In this document: piece after piece, positions 46,676-55,774 of the stretch | How the letters are laid out: every line of letters starts with the position of its first letter | Numbering within the stretch: position 1 is the first letter of the stretch | Source of the DNA: Nitrosomonadales bacterium | GTDB lineage: Bacteria; Pseudomonadota; Gammaproteobacteria; Burkholderiales; Gallionellaceae | Assembly: GCA_016721605.1 (NCBI GenBank) | Contig: JADKHS010000011.1 | Location: 1 to 59,246 of the forward strand | Reading direction: 5' to 3' | DNA length: 59,246 nt | Made by a program: the position numbers and the translations under genes | The notes under the pieces: model-generated | The model's input: the letters and a program-made list of their open reading frames with translations, nothing else | Database searches by the model: none | What the model was told of the DNA's origin: nothing

Positions 46676-47766
46676 ATGAACAAAGTGGACATTGGAAGCG
46701 ATAACTTTCTCACTGGTAGCAAATTCGTCAAGCTCGGTAACGTGGCCTATGCGATAGGGAAAGTATTGCTGGCGAACGGATCGCCCAACAAGTTTCAAGC
46801 CGAACGTGATGCTTGGCCTTTATTCATACTGGCATCGTTGCAGGGAAGCTTCACCCACTGGCTCCGGAAACTCTGAACGTACTTTCAATAAACGATTACG
46901 GAAATGGAGTTGTGAACTTTGATGAGCTGGTTGAGTGGGGCTTGTGGTGCAAGCGTTTTGAGTTTGTGAAGCAACCAGAACTATCCGCACAGGATGAGTA
47001 CGTCCCGCTCTCCATCCTGCTTGCAGACTATTGGGATGAGCCTTTATCTGAATTGCCGGAAGAGTTGCGTGCAAGGATAAGCCTACAAAAGGAGAAGAGA
47101 TTAGTTGGGCATCGGCCAAAGTATGGCGCAAGCGGAGAATTGGAATGCGATGCGGAAGGGCATTATCCAGTATGGGAAGAAGTCTATGCAGAACATGAAA
47201 CGGGGGGTTGGATTGTTGACTGGGATGCGCTAACGTCTGAGCAACGCCAAATGATGGCAAGCCAAAAAGATGACAGGCACGACCCGGCATTAAAAAATGT
47301 GCGGCAGGTTGGCCTAATTCTTGGCTACTATTCGATCAAGGAAGAGTGGCTGCATTGGGCTGGCAAGCCGACACTTGAAGCCGATGAAGCGATACCGCTC
47401 ATGAATGGGTTAGACCCCAAGTCATGGCGCAACCGCGATGAGCGAAGACAACCCTTGCCGGACGATATGGTGAACGCAATCACAAGGGGATTGCAAATAG
47501 CCGAAGCTGACGTAGCAAAAGCGAAAAGCCCAACTGAATGGCTGGCATGGGGGCGCAGTCACGGGCTGGACAAGCCCACCATGAAGTCGGATCAAAGGCT
47601 GCGCGAACCGGATATATGTATGTGGCCGTTGTTTGCTGATGCGGCTGCCGAAGTGGAACGTAGGGCGCAGGAAGAAATCGAGCGCAAGGCGAATGAAGAA
47701 GCAGAGCAAGCTGCACGGAAGAAGCCCAACAGAATGACTACTTTGGAAGTATGGCGCCGACCCTAG
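46676..47766 (+). CDS. Hypothetical protein of the element (one frameshift)
   Basis: About 363 residues. First part MNKVDIGSDNFLTGSKFVKL in one frame, then from about 46820 another frame continues HTGIVAGKLHPLAPETLNVL to the C-terminal basic/acidic coil VERRAQEEIERKANEEAEQA with a tail NRMTTLEVWRRP. No known domain recognised. A run with WLHWAGKPTLEADEAIPLMN is well conserved-looking. Located between integrase and small regulators, common for uncharacterised element genes. Confidence 0.6.
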
Positions 47767-47832
47767 CGCAGAATATACCCAGTGTGGCAGAAGCGGTTGA
47801 CCGGAAATTTCAAAAGAGATGAAGAGGAAAGT

Positions 47833-48033
47833 ATGTTAAGTCGTTATCCGACCAAGGACAAAGCTTGCAAAATTAGCAGTAGAATTGGTAGAGAAAGATC
47901 CGGATGGCAAGGCATGAACGCAAAAGAGAAACGAAAGCACTAGAAAAGAAGTTCGCCAATGTAAAAGGCGCACACGAAAATGGGATTAAAAAATCGTTTG
48001 CCCAACTATTTTGTTTGCCTAAATTTTTCTAAA
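47833..48033 (+). pseudogene. Small hypothetical gene, frameshifted
   Basis: Reading over three frames gives MLSRYPTKDK, LAVELVEKDPDGKA, EKKFANVKGAHENG and IKKSFAQLFCLPKFF, a plausible small basic protein of about 65 residues. As written the first frame ends after 37 codons. Family unknown. Confidence 0.4.
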
Positions 48034-48056
48034 TAACACCATGATTAATAATAATA

Positions 48057-48093
48057 AAGGCAACGTGTAGAACGTTGCGCCTTTTCGTTGCCT
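48057..48093 (+). terminator. GC stem with T-rich flank
   Basis: AAAGGCAACG and CGTTGCGCCTTTT pair across a short loop and end in a T-rich stretch, after the hypothetical small gene. Likely a terminator. Confidence 0.5.
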
Positions 48094-48161
48094 TGAAATA
48101 TTCTTTCAATCGTTGACGCAATACCGTACAACAACGGGACGATACTGAAAGGAAATTACAA

Positions 48162-48412
48162 TGCAACACGAAACCACTCAATCCCACGAAATCGCTAAAC
48201 GATTCGTGGCTGACCACCAAGCTGCTAGCGAAATTAGAACCCGCTTTCACTGAGCCAGCAATCCGCAACTACGTTTTCAATGCCGCCGACCGAAAATCAT
48301 CGAAAGGAAAAATCCCCGGCAATGGTCTTGCTCCACACATTCGCCGTGTCGGCTCCAAGGTTCTCATCAATCATGGTGGGTTTCTTTCATGGATTGCCGG
48401 GAGTGCAAAATG
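48162..48412 (+). pseudogene. Small MGE-type DNA-binding/excisionase-like gene, frameshifted
   Basis: Starts MQHETTQSHEIAKRFVAD and, after a shift, reads WLTTKLLAKLEPAFTEPAIR and NYVFNAADRKSSKGKIPGNG with GLAPHIRRVGSKVLINHGGF. The last part has the wing-like KVLIN of AlpA/excisionase-type small helix-turn-helix proteins common next to integrases. It could control integration or excision. One indel near 48215. Confidence 0.5.
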
Positions 48413-48763
48413 AAGCGTGCCCTTGAAAAGATAAAAGCCGCACTTGCTGGCAGGCAGGCGGCTTTTCAAATCACTTCAAACAACGACACGAAGCATACAG
48501 AAAACGATGCCGGTACGCAACGGATGCGTTTGTTGGAAGCCTTGAAGAAGCTAGGCTCAGTCAGCACGTCGGAAGCGAGAAACGATCTGGATGTTTTCGC
48601 ACCAGCACCGCGCATACTCGAACTGCGCGCCCAAGGCTACCGGATAGACACAGTAATGGTTCCGATTGAGACAGCCTTCGGCAAGGTACGCAAGGTGGCG
48701 CGGTACGTGTTGCTGGGTGACGAGCCAGCCGAAGCCTGCCCAGAAGCCAGCACAGCCGAGTAA
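48410..48763 (+). CDS. Helix-turn-helix domain protein of the element
   Basis: 117 residues from MKRALEKIKAALAGRQAAFQ. Central winged-helix-like segment MRLLEALKKLGSVSTSEARN, DLDVFAPAPRILELRAQGYR with IDTVMV, typical of small HTH proteins in plasmids and phages. The start is chosen at MKR, which overlaps the end of the preceding gene by the ATGA pattern. Role unknown, probably regulatory. Confidence 0.65.
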   Translation: MKRALEKIKAALAGRQAAFQITSNNDTKHTENDAGTQRMRLLEALKKLGSVSTSEARNDLDVFAPAPRILELRAQGYRIDTVMVPIETAFGKVRKVARYVLLGDEPAEACPEASTAE

Positions 48764-48768
48764 GCAGC

Positions 48769-49840
48769 GATGTATCGCTTCAACTCGAGCACGTCCCGGC
48801 TGAGTTGCGCTGCGCTCGCAGTGGGTGTTGTGGGCTTCTCGTCGAAGGGAAGAAAGTTCCCCGGCAAGCCCGCAGCCCGCAGCGCAACGCCAGCACGACG
48901 AAGCCCGCGACCTGGGCAGGCATAGACGCGGCGCAGGCCGCTGCTGTCGGTTCCGGGCTGGGCATGGGCTTTGTATTTTCCCATGCCGACCCGCTGGTGT
49001 TCGTTGATCTGGATTGGGACGACCAGCCCAGCGAATTGCAAAGCCGGATCATCGCAAAGCTGGACAGCTACACGGAAGTTTCCCCTTCCGGTGCGGGTGC
49101 ATATTTTCATTACAGCCAACAAGAACCGGATAGCGCGTGCCGTGAAGATTGATGCGCTGGGTGTGGAAGTCTATTTGAGTGGCCGCTACAGCACTATCAC
49201 CGGCGACATAGCGCCTTATGGGGAGCATCCCATCGCGGAACGCACGGAAGCCCTGCTCGAAGTTATTTCATGGCTCAAGGTACCCGAAGGCCAGCGCAAT
49301 AACACCCTGATAGCCGCTGCCGGGAAGATGCGCCACGAAGGCATGGGGCGCAAGGAAATCGCTGCTTCCTTGGCTCAGGCAAATGTCGATTTGTGCGACC
49401 CGCCACTGCCAGCAGGGCAGGTTGCGGAAATGGCAGGATATGCAGGCGGCTATGACGTGGCGGGTTTCGTGGCAATTCCGCGCCAGATGCTTCTGTCCCA
49501 TGCTTTCGCTGCACTGAGTTATTCAGCCGTGGCGTTGCTGCTTGATATTGCAGCCCGATACACCGGCAAGAACAACGGGCGCATTACCGTCCCCTTTGTC
49601 GCCATGCAGGAACGTGGCTGGAAATCACCAGTGACACTCAACAAGGTGTTGCTTGAATTGCGAGCAAGCGGTTTCCTGAAACTCACCAAAAAAGGCGGTA
49701 GCCATCGGCCATCGTGGTACGCGCTGCCATGGGCAAACCACACCACAACCACTACAACCCTGACTTCTACAAGCAATACAGTTATTGAACAGAATTCAGT
49801 ACAGAAAATGAACCGAAGCGGCGGCGATGGAAACGCATAA
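48769..49840 (+). CDS. Primase-like replication protein, frameshifted N-terminus
   Basis: Joined frames give NASTTKPATWAGIDAAQ, GLGMGFVFSHADPLVFVDLD and DWDDQPSELQSRIIAKLDSY, then SGAGVHIFITANKN, VEVYLSGRYSTITGDIAPYG and a helical C-terminal part (WLKVPEGQRNNTLIAAAGKM). This is the pattern of bifunctional prim-pol/primase proteins of phages and integrative elements, with FVDLD as the candidate catalytic acidic pair. At least three indels lie in the first 120 codons, so it may be inactive. The C-terminal 200 residues are open, including YTGKNNGRITVPFVAMQERG. Confidence 0.65.
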
Positions 49841-50461
49841 TTTCCAGCGCAGCAAGGAACGCTCCGAAACTTTGGACGTAAAAACCGGGATCGAGAAAGC
49901 CTTGCGCGCCCAACTGCCGGGATTGCTAGCGATCCACCAAGCTGCCAAGGCAAACGACATGGCCGGTATTGATTACTGGATCGAGTTCGCAGGCGGCATC
50001 ATGCGCAGCGTGGATGTAAAAATGCGCAGCCGGGACTACGAAGCCGAAGGCAAGCCGGGAGCTGGCGCTGGAAACATGGTCAAACGTGGATGCCGAGAAA
50101 TGGCTGGTCACGCGATCCAAAGCTGTGTGATCACGTCCTGTTCTACTGGCACAGCACCGGGCGCAGCTATCTTGTGGACTTCCGTCAGCTTCAACCGCTG
50201 TTCGCCAAAGAATGGCGCAACTGGCGCGGCAAGTATGGTGGGGTAATCCAGCGCAATGAAAATGACGGGTGCAATCTTTACCGTTCGGAATGCCTGTTCA
50301 TGCCAACCCGCGATTTAGCCGCAGCCTTATACCGGAATATACCAATGCACCCGCTATGGCCGCGTAGGATGCCCCAGAAGCGATTTGCCGAAGCGTGGCG
50401 ATGGGATATAGGCTGCATCGGCACACGCAAACCGCCCCCAAGGACATTCCCGCGCGTGTAG
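49827..50461 (+). CDS. Hypothetical protein of the element (frameshifted)
   Basis: Starts METHNFQRSKERSETLDVKT; after an indel near 50065 the other frame continues AEKWLVTRSKA, DHVLFYWHSTGRSYLVDFRQ and LQPLFAKEWRNWRGKYGGVI, ending in a proline/arginine-rich tail. The DHVLFYWHSTGxSYLxDFxQLQ block looks like a conserved phage/plasmid domain that I cannot name. Overlaps the primase-like gene by 14 bp. Confidence 0.5.
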
Positions 50462-50565
50462 TGTCAACACCTATCAACAGCACAAGGAGATCAGCATGGA
50501 AAAACAGCGACATCAAACCGCCAGCATGTTCAGGCATGGGGCGTTCCGCGCGCGAAGGGGGACGT

Positions 50566-50790
50566 ATGAACAATCTCAAGAGTGAAATCAACAAGGCCGC
50601 GCATTATCTGGCACAGGTGCAGGCAGTGCGCATCAAGTACGCGCTCGATGCCAAGTGCCGGGCGATGCTGAAAGATGGCAAAAGCAAAGATGATGTGGCG
50701 CGGTATCTTGTCCAGATTGCCACGGACGGCGGGAACGGATTGGATGCGCTGATTGGCAAACGCTATCCGTTCCGCACGGGTGCATTATGA
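50566..50790 (+). CDS. Hypothetical small protein
   Basis: 74 residues, MNNLKSEINKAAHYLAQVQA, basic helical, with DVARYLVQIATDGGN and GLDALIGKRYPFRTGAL. No family recognised. Its stop overlaps the next gene start by 4 bp, so the two are co-translated. Confidence 0.6.
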   Translation: MNNLKSEINKAAHYLAQVQAVRIKYALDAKCRAMLKDGKSKDDVARYLVQIATDGGNGLDALIGKRYPFRTGAL

Positions 50791-51098
50791 GTACCAGCTA
50801 CCACGAGAAATACAAGCTGGCCTATGCCGAAATGAAAGCTGCTGGCAATACCTTTACCGTGTTCGAGCATGGCGGGCAATGGTATGAGATAGACCGCAAC
50901 CGATACCGGGAAAAGCGCGTATGTGGCGCACGAAAAAAGACCGGCGAACGATGCCGCAGTAAAGACCTGCACCGGGGCGGCAAGTGCAAGTTTCACGGCG
51001 GACTATCCACCGGCGCACGGACACCAGAAGGTAAGGCCAAGGCGATAGTGGCGATGCGGGCAGGACACGCCAAGTGGTTGTCTGACATGTACGCATAG
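50787..51098 (+). CDS. HGGxSTG-domain protein of the element
   Basis: 103 residues. The C-terminal half has the recurrent plasmid/phage motif CGARKKTGERCRSKDLHRGG, CKFHGGLSTGARTPEGKAKA and a C-terminal helix. The two Cys plus Cys/His in KCKFHGG suggest a small zinc-binding fold. The family is common in element accessory regions; function unknown. Confidence 0.7.
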   Translation: MSTSYHEKYKLAYAEMKAAGNTFTVFEHGGQWYEIDRNRYREKRVCGARKKTGERCRSKDLHRGGKCKFHGGLSTGARTPEGKAKAIVAMRAGHAKWLSDMYA

Positions 51099-51266
51099 GC
51101 GCGCGTGCGCGTGTTATGACTGCTAACTGACGCGATGGTTATTGCGGGGTTTATTGAATGGCCGACATTGGCGTTTTCGGCAACAACGAATTGTCTGGTA
51201 GCAGACAAAACAGGCAATGGGTTTGCAGGTAACGGCAACAATTGCCAAGAACGAAAGGGGTGAAAT

Positions 51267-51515
51267 ATGGAAAAAAGTACGCACGACCAGCACGGGGCGC
51301 AATCGCCGGTTCCGAAGCAAGTGCAAGAACTCGGTTATCGGCGCTTGGAAATTATCGCTGGCGTTCAGAGCATCGAGCATCTACGGAAGATAGCGGGACT
51401 GCGCAAGATGCAGACCTATGAAGCGTTTGAGGGCCGTCAAGCTGCTGGTGCAGTGGCACAACGCAGACGTTGCCGGAAACGCGCACCTATGTTGAAAGAT
51501 GTTAAGGTTTACTAA
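51267..51515 (+). CDS. Hypothetical small protein (indel near C-terminus possible)
   Basis: 82 residues, MEKSTHDQHGAQSPVPKQVQ then YRRLEIIAGVQSIEHLRKIA. Residues after MQTYEAFEG become basic and low-complexity, while another frame offers AVKLLVQWHNADVAG, so a frameshift around 51430 is likely. Ribosome site AAAGGGG 7 bp before the ATG. Function unknown. Confidence 0.5.
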   Translation: MEKSTHDQHGAQSPVPKQVQELGYRRLEIIAGVQSIEHLRKIAGLRKMQTYEAFEGRQAAGAVAQRRRCRKRAPMLKDVKVY

Positions 51516-51571
51516 GGTTTCCAACCTGTACGCGCAGGCGTGCGGGCGCGTATAGAGTGCCAGACAGGACA

Positions 51572-52042
51572 CTAAAAAACGCTAAGGGCAAGATTACGGC
51601 AAGTTTCAGGGAGCCTTGGAGCGGACACGCTTGGAACGGAGCTAAAGCAGATGGCGGGGTTATGCCTTCTGCGCCTGACCGATACCACTGCGCCAGCGGG
51701 CGGCCCGCGCTTTCCATCCCTGCAAGCGCCGTGACTAGCTTTCGAGATTGGGGGAATGAGTTTTTCCACTCGCATCTTTATGTACAGCACTTTTGTCTGT
51801 TTGTCGTCACCGTTAGCCTGAGCAAATGCTTTTGTCCAAATTCCTTTATCAGGTTTGTTTGAATCCAATTCTTCCCCGACTTGCTCATATGCCCAGTCTT
51901 CGAGATTCGTGCTTGGCTCTTGAGTGCTGGTTGATTCTTGGATATTCGCTGTGGCTAATGGTTGTTGTGCTTCAGCCTTTGGTGGAGCAACGCGGTTGAT
52001 TGGCTCTTTAATGTGAGTGGTGGCTGATGATGTTACTACCAT
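51572..52042 (-). CDS. Hypothetical minus-strand protein with C-terminal helical motif
   Basis: 156 residues as open frame. Proline/threonine-rich start, then NLEDWAYEQVGEELDSNKPD and KGIWTKAFAQANGDDKQTKV, LYIKMRVEKLI. The KGxWTKAxAxAxGDxxxxKxLYIKxR pattern is a conserved C-terminal helix of many small bacterial membrane or secreted proteins of unknown role. Residues after VEKLI are probably not native (basic, low quality), so the true end may be near 51770. Overlaps the upstream gene by 7 bp. Confidence 0.5.
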   Translation of the reverse strand: MVVTSSATTHIKEPINRVAPPKAEAQQPLATANIQESTSTQEPSTNLEDWAYEQVGEELDSNKPDKGIWTKAFAQANGDDKQTKVLYIKMRVEKLIPPISKASHGACRDGKRGPPAGAVVSVRRRRHNPAICFSSVPSVSAPRLPETCRNLALSVF

Positions 52043-52506
52043 TTCTTTGTCGGCGTTAAGATGCCACCGGTCAGAAATTTACGAACGAGAAATCGTTTTA
52101 CCAATATGTCGAGTGCTATATCACTAACATCCCTACGATTGACTCTCATTTTGCGAATGCGTACCTTAACGTCGTAAACGGTATTGCAGAATTCATTCTC
52201 TATCAACATGGACTCTGCTTCGCTTACGGTGTACTCCCGAACCACGCTGATGGCTTCTGATGAAAGTTTCCATATCTCTTTGTTCAGACCTATTTCATGC
52301 CTGTTGCCATCCAATCGCCGTATTAAAAGTTTTTGTTCAACCAGAGCATCTATAGCCACGTTGATTTTCTTGATTTTCACGGGCGCTAGTGATTCAACAA
52401 GCTTGTAGCGAAAGTTTGCAGACTCCATGAAATGGTAACGCGAACATTCCAGTAGTCGAACAGCTTCCTGTTGGATTCGGTTACTGATATCAAGACTCTT
52501 GAACAT
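52036..52506 (-). CDS. Hypothetical winged-helix-like protein
   Basis: 156 residues, MFKSLDISNRIQQEAVRLLE, helical. The middle KIKKINVAIDALVEQKLLIR looks like a winged-helix (MarR-like) core: helix, turn and basic wing. No named family recognised. It lies immediately downstream of the HARE-HTH nuclease-like gene on the same strand (47 bp gap), so the two may form one operon. Confidence 0.55.
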   Translation of the reverse strand: MFKSLDISNRIQQEAVRLLECSRYHFMESANFRYKLVESLAPVKIKKINVAIDALVEQKLLIRRLDGNRHEIGLNKEIWKLSSEAISVVREYTVSEAESMLIENEFCNTVYDVKVRIRKMRVNRRDVSDIALDILVKRFLVRKFLTGGILTPTKKW

Positions 52507-52553
52507 CTCGCCCGGTGGGTGGCAACCTGCTCATCGTATGACACCAAAATTAT

Positions 52554-53270
52554 TTACCCATCCGGATATATCGCTGCCGTTAAGAGAAAACGCTTGCTCT
52601 TTTCGTCTGCCGTGATAGTTATGGATAGGTCATTCTGACCGTTGATGATATTCGTCATGCGCAAATTTTCTAAATGGCTGCTTGGCAACACGGCGAAATA
52701 GCATGAAAGGTTTTTGCGCATCACGAAAACGTAATACGTTTGTGCCGAGTGGTTGAGTTCAAACGCCCTGCGCTTGATCTGGAAACCAAAGCCGCCACTA
52801 CTTCTTTCGGCGGATGCTTTTACTTGAATATGGAAGTATCTATTGTCTTTGCTGGCAACAATATCAATCCCTTCATCCACGGTCATCAGCGAAGCGTTGT
52901 ACCCCCAAAATAAAAGCTCACTCATTACGGCGTGTTCACCGGCCTTGCCCGTAAAATTAGTGGAAACAACAGGTGGAATAATCCTTGCTGAAATCGCTAC
53001 AACGCGCTTTTGTTTGAGCCGATACATTCCTTTTCGTGGACGGCCTTGCTCGTTGAGCGGCTTTGTAAATATCGGTGTTTGTGTATTTAGATGTGCGGAT
53101 AAAGCTCCACTGAGTTTCGATGCATAATCTTCAGCCGACATAGACTGGTTACGTGCAGACTTTACCGCAACATCGGCAATCTCGTTGACGTGCATCGGCT
53201 TGTTGCTGTGTTCTTTAAGGATGTCTCTTGCTGTTGTGAGTATTGGCGATAGCTGCACGTTCCCAGACAT
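52554..53270 (-). CDS. HARE-HTH + PD-(D/E)xK nuclease-like protein
   Basis: 238 residues. N-terminal HARE-HTH-like winged helix (ILTTARDILKEHSNKPMHVN, ADVAVKSARNQSMSAEDYAS). The C-terminal domain contains GEHAVMSELLFWGYNASLMT, VDEGIDIVASKDNRYFHIQV and KAS. These give the E...D...QxK arrangement of PD-(D/E)xK enzymes (E in GEH, D in EGIDI, K in QVK). Combination and position next to attR suggest a defence or element-mobility role. Catalysis is inferred from the motif only. Confidence 0.7.
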   Translation of the reverse strand: MSGNVQLSPILTTARDILKEHSNKPMHVNEIADVAVKSARNQSMSAEDYASKLSGALSAHLNTQTPIFTKPLNEQGRPRKGMYRLKQKRVVAISARIIPPVVSTNFTGKAGEHAVMSELLFWGYNASLMTVDEGIDIVASKDNRYFHIQVKASAERSSGGFGFQIKRRAFELNHSAQTYYVFVMRKNLSCYFAVLPSSHLENLRMTNIINGQNDLSITITADEKSKRFLLTAAIYPDG

Positions 53271-53537
53271 AATTATCCCCTTGGTTTATAGCCTTTTCCC
53301 GTTCCACCTACACCACGCGCCCTTGGTGTAACCTTGGTGTTCCCTTTGCGACCTGGACGAAGACTGCTTCTGATTTGAAAAACAATCAGAAAAAATCAAC
53401 TGCTGGCACTGGGGTGGGGTTTTGCTCAAAGAAAACACCAACAGCTCACAACATACTGGAATATAATCTCTGCCGCAACTGATTGATAGAATTGCTGTAG
53501 TCTGTTTTGACGTGTTGCAATTTATTGGTTGGTCAAA

Positions 53538-53582
53538 ACTCATAATCCTTTGCTGGGGTTCAAGTCCCTGACGACCCACCAT
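53538..53582 (+). repeat. attR: tRNA 3'-half copy at the far end
   Basis: Repeats ACTCATAATCCTTTG and GGGGTTCAAGTCCCTGACGA from the tRNA, with a 3-base shortening and a C/G change in the variable loop. It lacks the tRNA 5' half, so it is not a second tRNA gene. Confidence 0.85.
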
Positions 53583-53587
53583 TCAAT

Positions 53588-53618
53588 AAAGCCTTGCGCA
53601 ATGTAAGGCTTTTGTTTT
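53588..53618 (+). terminator. Stem-loop with T-run after attR
   Basis: AAGCCTTG, loop, TAAGGCTT, then TTTGTTTTT. It corresponds in position to the terminator behind the intact tRNA and probably was the original tRNA terminator. Confidence 0.65.
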
Positions 53619-54147
53619 TGCAATTCGAGGTTCATCAATTGCCTCTCTCCTATGTCAGGCTAGTTGTCGGTGTGCAGAAGGAAAGCGACAGTCGTTACGT
53701 CGCTGTACATGCTGTATCCGTGATGAGGCGGCCCCTCGGTTTCGCCTGATCAGGCGGTGATTCCAAACCACCCGGAGCTGCAGTCGTTAAGAGCGGTTGT
53801 AGTGAGCGTCAGGGAAAAGGCGGGATGAATCTCGTCAGGTAAGCGGGAATGAGGCGAATACAAGTGAACCATCGAAGAAGTGTCGATAATTGCAATGATG
53901 CTCAGAACCGAGGACTCGACAACGCCCGGATCAGTCAAACGGCAACCTGAACGTGGGTTTGACGGCATCCGGCAGAGGTGGCGCGACCTTCCTGCAGGCG
54001 AGGATACGGAACTTGGGAACCTGTCGTCTCGATGCCGCGAGACGCTCAAGCGGCGAAACCGGTGAGAGTAAGAGTACCGATGCGAGCACAGGGCGGAGTC
54101 ATGCGTGGTAGTGTTGAAAGGGTTGTAATGACCTCTGGAGCGAAGGC

Positions 54148-55447
54148 ATGACCTTGTCAGGCGAAGATCACAGAACAAGCGCGATGCGGATGATTCCGGG
54201 GTCGACGCCAAGTCGTTCGAAATACCCAAAGCGGTTGATCTGGGAGAAGCTTGGAAACGCGTCGCCAATCAAGGTGACTGGGCGTGGACAAGGAAAGTAT
54301 TGGGAAATCTTCCGAAATCGTTTGGCCAGAAATTTGTACGCGCTGTGGAATCGAATGAGTTCGGGGGCTACTTTCCTCAACCGGTCAAAGAGGTGCTGAT
54401 TCCAAAAGGGGACGGGCAGTTTCGTCCTCTCGGGATTCCGACCGTCACAGACCGTGTGGCTCAGATGGCGGTGAAATTAATGGTGGAGCCGAGAATCGAC
54501 GCGATATTTCATTCATCATCGTTCGGTTATCGTCCCAACAATCGGCATATCAAGCTGCCACGCAAGCGAGAAATAACCTTTGCTGGCGTTACGCTTGGGT
54601 AGTCGACATTGATTTGAAATCCTTCTTGACCTATCGACTCGAGCTCCTCACACGTGCCGTAGAAAAAGCGCGTTGCGGAGCCATGGGCGCGACTTACATT
54701 AGACGCTGGCTGGAGAGCCCGGTGCGAAAGCAAACCGGGGAGATGGTTGCACCGGATCGAGGGACGCCGCAAGGTGGCGATGATCGGCCCGCTGTTGGCT
54801 AACCTCTTTCTACACTACGCGTTTGATCGATGACCCAGACAGTATCCGGAAGCGCCGTTTGAACGGTATGCCGACGATGTGGTCTGTCATTGCAGGACGG
54901 CAACAGGCGGAAAAGTTTTGTCCCGCTTTACGAGAACGACCGGCTTATGACCTTACGCCACATCCGGAGAAGACTCGCTTGGTTTACTGTAAAGATGGAC
55001 GGCGTCGAGAGGAGCACCTTCACACAAAGTTCGACTTTTCTGGGGTTCAGCTTTCACGCTCGGACGATGCACAAAACCGAGAGGGACAATTGTTCACTGG
55101 GTTCAGCCTGCGGTGAGTCAAAAGGCATTGAAGCGAATGTCCAGGCCATCAGAAGCATGAGTCTCAATCAAAGTACCTCATCGACGCTGCCAGAGTTAGC
55201 GCGGCGTCTGAACCTAATGGTTCGGGGATGGGTGAATTACTATGGTGCTTTCTATCCAGAGGCGCTGAAACGGTTCTTGATCAGAATAGACTTGCGGCTT
55301 GGCGGATGGGCGAGAAACAAGTACAAACTGTTGAGAGGGCACAAACGACAATCGTGGCGTAGCTCGGGCGATGTCGAGAAATCTTCCTCAGCTGTTCGCG
55401 CACTGGGATTTCTGTTTGGAGAACGGCAGGCAAGAAGAGCCGTATGA
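54148..55447 (+). pseudogene. ltrA: Group II intron reverse transcriptase/maturase, frameshifted
   Basis: Pieces in several frames give RNRLARNLYALWNRMSSG, VLIPKGDGQFRPLGIPTVTD (RT1-2), RVAQMAVKLMVEPRIDAIFH, SSSFGYRPN, WVVDIDLKSF (RT3), TPQGG (RT4), LLANLFLHYAFD, FERYADDVVCHC (YADD active site), HPEKTRLVYCKD and the maturase X domain NLMVRGWVNYYGAFYPEALK. Breaks occur near 54295, 54545, 54775, 54850, 54880 and 55040. As written it cannot make an active LtrA; an active copy elsewhere could act in trans. Confidence 0.8.
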
Positions 55448-55470
55448 ATCGAGAGGTTCACGTACGGATC
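55437..55470 (+). ncRNA. Group II intron domain V
   Basis: 34-base hairpin with GAGCCGTATG paired to CGTACGGATC across a GAGAGGTT-type tip, the canonical size of domain V. It overlaps the end of the reverse-transcriptase gene, as usual in bacterial introns. Confidence 0.75.
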
Positions 55471-55512
55471 TGTGAGAGCCTGAGGGGGCAGTTCCCTCGG
55501 GCGACTCGACCC

Positions 55513-55774
55513 TCAAAATTTAACTATGAGGCGTGAAGGCAACAATGGGAAGCCGTGAAACGGCTTAGTTACGTATCACTTTACAAGCTGAAAAATGGCT
55601 TTTTGCACCGATATAAAGCAGCCGTGAAATCCGTATTGAAAGATGAGAACGACCGGCCAAAGCGTGAATTAACCCGCAAATACAAATATTTGTAGAAGCG
55701 GTAGCGTTGCTGTGATCCTGTAAAAAGTTGGGAGGAAGAGCTTAAACGACTTCTCTGCCAGCGCCCACTAAAAA
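55513..55774. other. Spacer between intron and mutS
   Basis: Fragments such as KTKLKNGFLHRYKAAVK-like frames are not recognisable. No gene supported; probable decayed sequence. Confidence 0.35.

Larger units (their letters stand above)
44880..53582. mobile_element. tRNA-integrated genomic element, about 8.7 kb
   Basis: Bounded by direct repeats of the tRNA 3' half. It carries a tyrosine integrase next to attL, a primase-like gene, several small genes of phage/plasmid type and, near attR, minus-strand genes including a HARE-HTH nuclease-like protein. No capsid, terminase or conjugation gene was recognised, so it resembles a phage satellite or integrative mobilisable element. Many genes contain frameshifts. 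Confidence 0.85.
53640..55512 (+). mobile_element. Group II intron (boundaries approximate)
   Basis: The block contains a reverse transcriptase/maturase gene and ends with a 34-base domain V (GAGCCGTATG ... CGTACGGATC) followed by a domain VI-like hairpin (TGAGGGGGCAGTTCCCTCGG). The 5' half holds ribozyme sequence with conserved-looking structured stretches such as AGTCGTTAAGAGCGGTTGTA. It lies just after the tRNA terminator/attR. The exact 5' splice site was not identified. Confidence 0.75.

Noticed and set aside
53538..53582. Second CAU tRNA gene
   Set aside because: Only the 3' half is present, with an altered variable loop; it is the attR copy of the element.
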